Assembly: GCA_007115705.1 (NCBI GenBank)
Contig: QXEO01000216.1
Coordinates: 1,133,172 to 1,197,171, forward strand
Origin: Dactylis glomerata
Lineage: Eukaryota; Streptophyta; Magnoliopsida; Poales; Poaceae
DNA length: 64,000 nt
Direction of reading: 5' to 3'
The stretch's first letter is position 1, and each line of letters opens with the position of its first letter. A model generated the notes under the pieces. The model was not told where the DNA came from. It saw only the letters and a list, made by a program, of their open reading frames with translations, and did not search any database. The position numbers were made by a program, and so were the translations under genes. This document shows positions 55,259-64,000 of this stretch, piece by piece.

Positions 55259-55544
55259 CTCTCTGCACATCTGTGTTCTTCTTGGGGACTATAACTGGAT
55301 TAGATACCCAAGTCGACGATTTGATTTCCCGGATGAACCCTGCGTTGTCTAGCCTGTGCAGTTCCGATGCTATTGCCTTCCTTTTGGGTTCATCGAATCT
55401 TCTCAATGGTTGCTTGACTGGTTTTGCTTTGGGATCGATGTTTAGTGCGTGCTCGATGAGTTCCCTGGGAACCCCTGGCATGTCTGAAGGACACCAGGCG
55501 AAGATTTCCCAGCGCTCATGGAGGAACTCAACAAGCGCGCTTTC

Positions 55545-58462
55545 CTATGCAGGATCCAAGTTTACTGCTATAGAGGTAGTTTTGCTTGGGTCCGTAGGGT
55601 GGACCTGGATTTTCTTCGAGTCTTGAGTTGCATCGAAATCCTGATCTGGCAGGGATCGCCCGATGTCAGGTAGTACATTGTGTTCGGTCTCGCCTTTTAG
55701 TCTCGCGTATTCTGCTGTCATGCCAAAGGTTTGCGCCAGTCTGTTGAATTCTTTGTCACAGGTGTTAGATACTTCAAAGCTGCCATGCACCGTGATTGTT
55801 CCTTTGGGTCCTGGGATCTTGAGTGTAAGATACGCGTAATGAGGTACTGCCATAAATTTTGCAAATGCTGGGCGCCCCAGGATTGCATGGTATTGTGAAG
55901 GCCAATCCATAACTTCGAATTCCAGCTTTTCTCTGCGATAATTGTTGCTATTTCCGAAGCAGACGTCGAGTTCTATTTTCCCAAGAGGGTAATTTGCGCT
56001 TCCTGGTACTATTCCGTGGAAAGAGCAATCCGTCAGCTTTAAACTTTCTAGTGAAATGCACATTGCCCTCAGAGTTCTCGCATATATCAGATTTATGCCG
56101 CTTCCTGCATCTATGAATACTCTCCCAATGTCGTATCCCCCTATTTGTGATTTTAGTACCATTGGTGCATGCCCTGGCCTGGGTACTTTCCTTGGGTGGT
56201 CTGCTCTGCTGAATTTAGCTGGTTGATCGGACCACTTTAGATACTCTGTAGTAGCTGGTGGCGATGATATTGCCAGGTTGACTTATCTTGATATGCTCTT
56301 CCTCGCTTTCTTCGACTTTGGCACTGGTTGAATCATTGCTGGTATATATATCTTCGACTCCAGTTGCTTTGCGAGTCGCTGCATTTGATATCCTTGACTT
56401 GTTATTTTTCCTCCCTGTCGTGTTCCTTGGTTTGAATCCATGGCGTTTTGTAACCTTAGGAAGGTTCTGCAATCCTTCATCTGGTGGTTGGAGACTCTTT
56501 TCCCGTCCAAGTACGCGTAATGGATGCAACAAGGACCATATAGCATATCTTCTGCTGAGAGACCCGAGTACCTTGGTTTCTCCTTTCCCCTGCTATCTCT
56601 TGCCCGAAACTCTCTATTTTCGTAACCTTCCTCGTTCCTTTCGTCGTATCCCGTGGCTATCTGATTTCACCTTCCATGGTTGTCGCCGTTGCGGTACCGT
56701 CGCCTTTGCCTGCTGGATTTGTCAACTTCCGGTGAACGTCTCCTTTTGTTGTTATACGCATCTTCTCCGTCGGTAAATCTGTTATCTATCTCCATTAGTT
56801 CTGAAACTATTCTCGGCTTTATTCTTCCTATATCTTCCACGAGGTCTGAGCGACGATGTCCGGCTGAAAAGGCATCTATTGCTCTTTCATCGGAGACGTC
56901 CTCTGCGGATTTTTTAATGACACTCCAGCGTTGTATGTAAGAGCACAGAGTTTCGTCTCTTTCCTGTATGCACGATTTAACTTCTTCCAATGACGCTGGT
57001 CGCTTGTATGTTGAGTGAAAATTTCTTGCGAATTGGCTTTCTAGCTCTCCCCAACTTCTGATGGAATCGTTGGGTAGGGTATTTAACCAGGACCGCGCTG
57101 CGCCGGTGAGGTGTAACTGCAAACTTTGCATTGTTGTTGCTCTTGTTCCCCTAGTATTTGTACTGCTTGTAGATAGTCTAACAACCATAGCATTGGTTCC
57201 TGTGACCCATCATATTTTTCCTGATCATGTGGTAACTTAAATCCTTTGGGTACTCGCGTTTTGCGAACCCTGCGGGTAAAGCATAGCGCGCCCATCTCTT
57301 TTTCGTCGTCTTCGTAGTTTTCTTCCCTCCACACGTAACGTGAGTTATTTACCCTTACTTGTGCTATTATGTTCCTTGCATCCTCCTTCCTCTTTTGGCG
57401 TTTCTCGTCTTCTGAGGACTTGCTAGTTTCGTTCCGCGAAGATTTGCGCTTGACCTCTTCTTTTTTCCTTTCACTGCGGTGAGTCGACTTTTTCTCTGAA
57501 ATATTTCCCTTTAGCTTTTCTTCTACTAACCCTAGGCTCCGTATCTCGGCTTGATGCATTTGTTCCCGTGGGTCACCAGGTTTTGGTTGCGTGGTTAGTA
57601 GGTATGCTTGTGCTGCTATCAACGCTGCTTCTGGTGTTTCTTGCACAAATTCTTCCTCCTCTTCTGGTTGGTTCGCGCTTGTGCTTCTCGTATAGCTTTC
57701 TTCTACTACACGTGATGTTGTCTTTCTATTGTGCTTCGGGTCTTTGTGCCTCTTCATGCTGGATTCTGATGAGTTGGTATATTCGCTCCAATATCCTTCA
57801 CTTGGTGTGCTGTTGTAATCTGGGCTTCTCATAATCATATCTCTTTCCTGCCTTAGCTTTTTCCTGCGCTGGTGTAGCGCGTATTGGTACCCCATTAAAA
57901 CTTCTCTTCTTGAATCTATGGGTACATCAGTCCCGTGGTTGACAGCTGTCATGATCATTCTCCACTCTCCAGCCGAAACATGCACTTTCTCCTTCTCTTT
58001 CTTGCCATTGCTCCTTATTTTGTCGATTTGCATGTCAACCTCCTTGTTGCCGGTGTGATTGTTTTCTTCTTATGCTGCTTGAGTGATGATAACGCATAAT
58101 TGGTGTACGCTCCTGGAGACGCCGTTGCTTCTGCTGGCGATATCCCTTGATTTGTCCACTGCTTCTTCCACAATGGTCTCTTGCCCAATTTCATCGGGTT
58201 CCTCTAATTTTCCCTCTAAATTTTCTGTTGCTGCTAAGCTGACTGGCGAGTTTGCCTCGCTAGAAGAGCCTACAGATGATCCAGATGCTGTCATCCTCTC
58301 TGCTTTGCCCGCCAACGGAACTGATTTTGTCGGATCCGAAAGGCGAGTTGAACCTGAAGGTCCAATATAGAAGCTTAGACTTCCGAACGTCAATTCTATC
58401 TCTTGATTTTCGTCGACTTCTGGATTGCTATTGGCTAAAAGCGAAAAAGCCGTTGAATTCAT
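55545..58462 (-). pseudogene. Gypsy C gag-protease polyprotein
   Basis: Starts at ATG 58462 (MNSTAFSLLANSN), as in gypsy B. It has an acidic N-terminus, a Lys-rich middle, capsid motifs VPKGFKLPHDQEKYDG (near 57230) and GAARSWLNTLP (near 57090), a Cys/His segment HYAYLDGKRVSNHQMKDC (near 56500), protease active site DAGSGINLIYA (near 56100) and ILGRPAF. Lesions include a stop near 58070, a two-base loss in a G run near 57150 (six G in gypsy B, four here), and frameshifts near 56560-56700. Ends at the TAG 55547-55545 shared with gypsy B. Confidence 0.87.
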
Positions 58463-58499
58463 GATTCCAACGCCCAGAGTCCTCACGGTCGGCGCCAAT

Positions 58500-58834
58500 T
58501 GACGAGGGTTAAACTCGACAAATATCCTAGATGAAGGACTTAGGATCGGGGAGACAGGGCGTCGGATGAACTCGAAGGTAAACTCAGTCAAACAAGGTGG
58601 CTATGAAAGTAAACGTGGGTGTAGAACCTGGTTTGCTTTCAATCTGTCCCACACCGTCCCCTCCTGGCCCCTTTATATAGGTGGCCAGGTCTCAAGGATC
58701 GGGTGGGATCCGATACAGATTACAATATTGACATACGACATGAACTCGTATTTTGACTAGTATTACAATTGGGCCTAGCTTAACGGGCCTCAGGGGTACT
58801 CAACTAACGGGCTCTATTATCTATACCCTTGTCA
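58500..58834 (-). repeat. Gypsy C 5' LTR
   Basis: 335 bp, matching 41544-41878 with seven differences. A primer-binding-type TTGGCGCCGACCGTGAGG lies next to it on the minus strand (58480-58498). Right duplication ACCCC at 58835-58839. Confidence 0.93.
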
Positions 58835-58873
58835 ACCCCACAGCTGATAAAATAAACCTACTCAGTCGTTTGG

Positions 58874-59365
58874 CCAGCAGCTTGACAGGAGTAGCAACCT
58901 GACTTCAGATAAAGTAGCGCCATTTCCTTGGATTCTTTGTTTCGCTAGGGTGTATTCATTGGAGACAGATAAGAGAGTCTTCGATGTCGCTCCCTAGATT
59001 TTACAGCGAAGATTTTTTCGAATTGAGCTCGGTGATGCTTCCTCAAGAACTACAACTAAATCTTCAACCTCAAACTTGCCTTCCAACGCGATTGTTGGTT
59101 GAGCCACTGGCTCTACGGTTAGTCAGGTTCCAAGAGGCCCTTTGAGAAGACAATTGCAGGTTATTTCTGTCCGAATTCTCATCGGACCCTCTGGCAGGCT
59201 CCAATTGTGTTCTTCGGCACTGACAGCGTCTGTTTTCAATAGTTTCTGTCACGTGTGTGCGTCTAGACACTTGTTTCATCTCTGATTTTCAGAGTACGAG
59301 TTGTATGTCTTATGCTCTAACTATTTGCTGCCTTTAATATATTAGTCCTACCATTCAAAAAAAAA
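58874..59365 (+). mobile_element. 5'-truncated LINE or SINE-like insertion, 492 bp
   Basis: Ends in a run of nine A (59357-59365) and is flanked by CTCAGTCGTTTGG at 58861-58873 and 59366-59378, a 13-bp duplication typical of target-primed insertion. No RT domain remains, so it is either the 3' end of a LINE or a SINE. It sits about 35 bp from the gypsy C junction, in the DNA that gypsy C interrupted. Confidence 0.85.
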
Positions 59366-59378
59366 CTCAGTCGTTTGG

Positions 59379-59937
59379 AGCCACCATCAGTATGGCTACA
59401 CCAAACGCCAAAGCTTGCTCACGAATGTCCTCATGCGCAATATGGGCGACCTCAACGTATGTGAGACACACTCCCTAGAAAATTCGTCTTTGCTTCTTCA
59501 AAACATTCTAGATTACATACAACAGCATGCCACTACAGAGCGCTTGGTCTTCTTATCAGTGCCGACAATCATGGCCACCCACTAGTTGTTTAGGGTCGGA
59601 TGCTATCCCGACGTGAGAGCCTGAGGGTAAGGATCAAGATACCAAGCATTTATACCAGGCTCCATACCCTAAACCCCAAGCCACGTCGCGCCAGGGCGCT
59701 GCCCCCCCTCCTTGGCCTCCTCCCGTACCTCTCCCCTCCAGCCGCCATTGCCATAGGCGTTGCCGAGCAAAGCCCTGGTGGCGCAGCAGCGACGCTCTCC
59801 CTTGGCTTGGCGCATGGTTGGCGGCGGTCAGTGGTGGCGGCGGCGGAGGTAGTGCAGGTGGGCCTGATATGAACCCAGATGGGCTTAGATGGGCCATGTC
59901 CTAGTCTACCTCCTCGGCATCGTCCTAGCTCTGACAT
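59379..59937. other. Unassigned sequence
   Basis: Includes a GC-rich part (about 59680-59860) with open frames on both strands but no recognised protein. No repeat boundary identified. Confidence 0.4.
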
Positions 59938-60261
59938 TGTTGTTGATGGTGCCGTGTTGATGTAGATAACCGACCAGTTGGAAACCCCAAGAGAAGGTGT
60001 GATGAGCACAGCATCAAGTCTTCCCTCAGTTACGAAACCACGGTTGAATCGAACCAGTAGGAGAAAGAACCAAACTTAAGAAGGTGATGCTTGCTAGCTT
60101 CATGACACTCCGGACAAGGGCGCCAGATAAACTGCTTGTCGGCGTGTCTTCACCCAACAGCAACGTGAAACCTACACACAACACAAACAAGTACTTTGCT
60201 CCCAACTTACGATGAGGTTGTCAATCTCACCGGTTTGCTGTAAACAAAGGATTGAGCGTAT
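59938..60261 (-). repeat. LTR relic related to gypsy A, inverted and interrupted
   Basis: The reverse complement matches the last part of the gypsy A LTR: CAAACCGGTGAGATTGACAA, the TAAGTTGGGA segment, then GTAGGTTTCACGTTGCT and CTTGGGGTTTCCAACTGG. About 320 bp of the LTR 3' end is present, then sequence changes abruptly at TGTAACGCCCC (60262). It is more diverged than the two gypsy A LTRs are from each other, so it is another family member. Confidence 0.75.
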
Positions 60262-63200
60262 TGTAACGCCCCAAAATCGGCACCTTGCAGATTATAGCGA
60301 TCAAGCCACAATCTACATGATGTGGCTTTGGAAACGCACCACCAAGCGCCTCGTGCACGTTGGAGCGTGCACGTGATACGGGTGGAATCGAGTAGCAACA
60401 GTTACACAAGTTCACGATGGAACCCACAAAAGAATATAATATAACTGCAAAGACTCCACGAGTCAAAATATCCAAATATACATACAAAGATCCAAATCAT
60501 ACATAAGGCAAATAGTATCCGAGTACGGACAAGAGTACAAATGGGCCTAAGAGGCCTGAAGATAAACGATGGCGTCCAAACCCTGCCCAGGCCAAGCCGG
60601 AAGGGTAACCTTGCTAACGTCGCCGCTCCCATACCTGTCAAAATCGTCGGGCCAATGGTTGCCAAACAAGGAGGGAGAAAGAGAAAAAGGAAAAAAACGA
60701 GGGTGAGTACCGAGGCACGTACTCGCGAGACTAGAATTCAGCTGTGCTCGCCTACAAGCTATATGGTGGACTTAGCGGCAACAAAAGAACTAAACTATAG
60801 AGAGACACTACAACTTTCGTCTAAATAGAATAAGATAAGAGAGCGCATAAAAATAACCAACTAGAAACTAACACCAAACATAACCCAGCCGATAAATCAC
60901 CTCCTCGTGACCAAACGAAGAAGCAAGTATCAAAGGCACTCACACGATTACCAAGTTTTATTGCAGGTTTATTATTGTAGTTGTGCTAGCTTACTACACA
61001 AGTTTATTAGTATTGAAATAACAGGTGCAAGTTGTTCTATGATCAAGTAGTACAGCTCCAAGTCGTCCATAACCGCGAACACGGCTTTTCGAAAAGATTT
61101 AACCCTGCAGGGGTGCCCAAATGTACCCAAACGTTCGATCAATCCTTCCGGCGAATCTCGCACCCTTAATAAAAAAAATGGGTGCGCCATCAGGATAGTC
61201 ACGACTCGCACTCTCCTTCACTACAAACAAGTCCAGGAAGCCACCTAACTAAGTTTAACCCGCTCGAGAGTCCGGCCGAATCTCTGAGACGGACCTAGTT
61301 GTTGCGTGCACGGCTTCAGAGGCCCGATTCCACCCACGGGAGACGACCCGCTTCAGCATGCGGTAAACGCTCACGCCGCAAACCTATGCGTGCATGCAGA
61401 AAACAAACAAGGGGTTACAAGGCACCCACGGCTTCCCCCAAAGTAAATCGGACCATAAGATACAAGAGCTGCATGCACGCAAGAACCAAATGGAAAACCT
61501 CGAACTAGTTGTGGCCACTGGACAAGTATGTAGATTCTGGCAGTGATCGAGGGGAGGCCCGTAAACGTACCCACGTTTGGTTAGAGCGCTCAGTCTCAGA
61601 ACAGTTCATGCGATCTCGGGGTCCTAGGGGACACAAGTGAGCCGTCGGAAAACTGGCAAAATGACTCACCGATGCCTCTGCTTAATTCAATTTTAATTTA
61701 TTAACAATAAAGTAAGCCATGATTATCTCCAATAACATATATCCATAAAGTAGAGCATGTGATAACTTTCCCAACCCAATAAGATAAAACAACTCCAACA
61801 ACCTAAAGATGCCTACGACTCGCAGGGCCAACTCAAACAACAAGCACATGGTTAATAGGAAGTATGAAAGGTGCTATGGCTTTGCTTTGGATAAACAGGT
61901 GGATAGGACACATGACTCGAACATAGCATCGTGACACAAGGCTAGAATATAGAGCTAGCGAGAGCAAAATTTATAAATGGGTAGAGAGAAAAGGGCTCGC
62001 CTGAAAAGATGGTCGAAGAACACCTGGAGAACTTGTCGTTGCTCACAACACCACGAAGCGTCATAACCGAGAAGAAGCAAATCGCTACAACAAACAACGG
62101 ATGCAACTTACTACTACGGTAAAAATAATCGGCATGATCATGTGAAGCATGTATGCATGACATGGCAATATGATGCAATGCAACTTATCCAAATTAAGCG
62201 GAATCGGAATCCCGACATACACAAATATGGTTCAAGTTGTTTTACTACGCGACAATTTAAATGTTGTTTAACATGGCAAAACAAGGTATAGGTGATCTAC
62301 ACAAAATTAAATGAAGCGGGGAAATATTATAAGCATTTCCCAAAATACTCCATATGTTACTTATTAGGTGAGATGCAAATTACCATGTCACTACATGATG
62401 CGAGATGCAAACAAGCATATGGATGACATATTCAGATTAGTCACATTTTTCTGATAAAGTTTCATATAAAATATTTTGTATTTCGAGTTATAGATTAAAA
62501 GATATGATTTATACAAGAATTACACTTTGCAGCGATTTTCAGAAAAATAAACAGAAAACTAGGAAGGCTGAATCTTGGCCGGACCTGAGCCCGAGTGGTG
62601 AGTGGCGACGGATAGAAACTATCGCGCGCCGGCGATGGTTCGGAGGATTTCTGATGGGCCGAAGCCTAGTTGGCATCGGATCTGTAAAAAAAAGAGGAAA
62701 AAGGTTGGCGTTTATTTGCCAGAGGTTGGATTCGAACTCAGGACCTGCGTGGATCGGCAATAGAACAGCACCACTGCGCTGCTCATTCGAGTTTGAATAG
62801 AATAGGAAGCCAGGTTTTATATGGTGGCGAGATGACTGTTTAACCTGACGAAACTGAAACTGAACGCGAGCGGACAGTGTCGAACAGCTGCAGACAGAGA
62901 CATCCCCGGATTTGGGCTGCAAGCACCATCGAGGAGGAGGACGTCCAGGGGGCATCGGGGACGAGGGCCTGGACACCGGAGGCGCGCTCTGATGCGGTGA
63001 ACCCGAAAGGCCAGCCTTTGGAAGCTACGGTGCCATCAAATGGCGTCGGCAACATGCACCTGCGAGAGAGAGCAGCGGTCAACACCGGCAGACCAACTGG
63101 GAGGGGAGAGAGAGGGCATGGAGAGGTCACGGAGGTGCGGAACTTCACCAGAAGGCCGATGGAGGGCTCGCCGAGATCGGGGAAGCAGCAGAGCAGCCGG

Positions 63201-64000
63201 ACTTGTCCGCGATGTGCGACGGCCGTAGGAGGAAGACGACGACCATGGCGTTGATTTAGAGAGCCCCGGCTTGATTTTCTTTGCCGAAAAGAACCGCGGT
63301 GCCGAGGCGGAACTCCTGGTGTCGTCGGCTTGGCGCGAGGTGTTCTAGAACGGCGAGGCCATGGCGGGGAGCGGAGGGGCGCTCGGGAGCTCGAGAAGAA
63401 GAAGAAAAAGAGGGGAAACAGATGGGGGCCGTGGTGGCGGCGCATAGTGGGAAGAGGTGCTAGGGTTTGCTGGGTTGCCTCAGCTGGGGATTTTATGGAG
63501 GGGGAAAGGTGGAGGAGGTGGTGGTGCTCGGTGACATCGGCAGAGAGGTTCACGCCTCCTGCGTGCCCTCTTGGAGAAGACGATAGAAAAAAACGGAAAT
63601 TGTGGTATCGGGTTGTTGGACTTAGAGGAAGGTGGGCCGGCTCGGGTCAGGTAAAGGATGGGCTTCTTTTCTTCTCCCCCTTTTTTTCTGAGCTCTTCTT
63701 CCTTTTTCTTACAGAATTATTTTACGAAAAACAAGAGAGGGGTTTGAATAGAATTTCAAAAATGAGTTCAAACACATTTCGAAATAATAATTTTGATCCA
63801 AAATCCTTTTTCAAAATTTCCAAATATTATAGTTTTTGTCTCAATTAAAATAAGAAAAGAGAGAGAGAGGAGGGTTTATTATAAAACCGTACGAGATAAA
63901 GGTACGGTTTAACAAAAATAAAATTTGGTTTTATCAAAAGCATGCAAGGTGATAGATGCATGATGTCAAGATGACGCAAAAAAAGAAAAGAACAAACAAT
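60262..64000. mobile_element. Start of a TGTAAC-type large element, truncated by window edge
   Basis: Begins TGTAACGCCCCAAAATCGG exactly where the inverted LTR relic is broken; candidate left duplication CGTAT (60257-60261). It resembles the 23819-29149 unit at its terminus (TGTAACATCCCAG) and in layout (AT-rich sequence, then a GC-rich block at about 62560-63540, then AT-rich). No gag or pol is seen in 3.7 kb. ORFs in the GC-rich block (for example 62840-63553 minus) are low-complexity Arg/Pro/Ser/Gly peptides with counterparts in other frames. A large LTR is the likeliest reading. Confidence 0.5.

Larger units (their letters stand above)
43996..55544 (-). pseudogene. Gypsy C RT - RNase H - integrase, split by gypsy D
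   Basis: RT starts after the TAG at 55545-55547, runs to 55264, is interrupted by gypsy D within the TDVQR/VCVDYTSLN segment, and resumes at 46932. YIDDVV is near 46630. RNase H and its upstream region are open from 46622 to 45399 (YFDGSKRVQGAGAGVVL). Integrase is at 45248-43996: zinc region GVCGHHTSSR and CEACQRF, core GLDMVEKL, ITDNGTNFTS and GQVEKAND, C-terminus WNAEQLRRFYA. Lesions include a TGA just before the YIDD segment, a stop near 45399, a frameshift near 44393 and a stop near 44220. Confidence 0.87.
41544..58834 (-). mobile_element. Gypsy C: sibling of gypsy B, split by gypsy D
   Basis: Minus-strand Tat/Grande-like element with LTRs 41544-41878 and 58500-58834 (335 bp each) and the duplication ACCCC at 41539-41543 and 58835-58839. 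It has the same gene order as gypsy B, including the antisense AT-hook/B3 gene. Its own length is about 8.97 kb once gypsy D is subtracted. LTRs differ at 7 of 335 positions by eye. It is close to B in all coding parts but with distinct LTR sequence, so the two belong to related subfamilies and not to one burst copy. Confidence 0.93.

Noticed and set aside
62840..63553. 237-residue minus ORF near the right edge
   Set aside because: Low-complexity, with overlapping open frames on the other strand; lies in a GC-rich block resembling the one at 25960-26530.

Overview
The window is plant nuclear DNA from a grass, most likely a Pooideae species (wheat, barley or oat relatives). This rests on the retrotransposon families, the nested-insertion layout, and two grass-type genes (SEC23 and a class I carboxylesterase). 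No bacterial, organellar or viral genome is present.

Region 1 (1-29943) is a nested transposon stack. The outermost layer is a Copia element whose 5' part lies outside the window (1-245, resuming at 29474, 3' LTR 29697-29938). A non-LTR LINE (246-29473, 8-bp duplication AATGTTAA) sits in its RNase H region. LINE ORF1 is split by gypsy A (1687-18977, duplication GTCTC), a gag-protease-only element. Gypsy A holds gypsy B (8198-17040, minus strand, duplication CTCAT), a Tat/Grande-like element. LINE ORF2 is split in its RNase H domain by a 5.3-kb TG...CA unit (23819-29149, duplication CTATA), probably a solo LTR of a large-LTR family.

Region 2 (29944-41538) is a gene island with two convergent genes that look intact: a secreted-type carboxylesterase (31081-32118, plus) and a 13-coding-exon SEC23 gene (32947-40508, minus; the exons sum to exactly 763 codons).

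Region 3 (41539-58839) is gypsy C (41544-58834, minus, duplication ACCCC), a sibling of B. Its reverse transcriptase is split by gypsy D (46938-55258, plus, duplication CTCTC). D has lost protease, RT, RNase H and most of integrase.

Region 4 (58840-64000) holds a 5'-truncated LINE/SINE-like insertion (58874-59365, 13-bp duplication), an inverted LTR relic (about 59938-60261), and the start of another TGTAAC-type large element that runs off the window.

The most interesting theme is accessory genes on the antisense strand of gypsy elements, placed between pol and the 3' LTR. B and C carry an AT-hook plus B3-like DNA-binding protein. D carries a six-exon gene whose exons join in frame to 789 codons, with a Transposase_28-like ('putative gypsy type transposon') domain, nuclear-localisation-like clusters and coiled coils. 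All three have a promoter that looks like a plant gene promoter (TATA box plus telo-box AAACCCTAA, with a G-box in C and D). The proteins are unrelated, yet position, orientation and promoter type are shared. LTR differences counted by eye (B 6/334, C 7/335, D 6/586) agree with D being younger than its host C.
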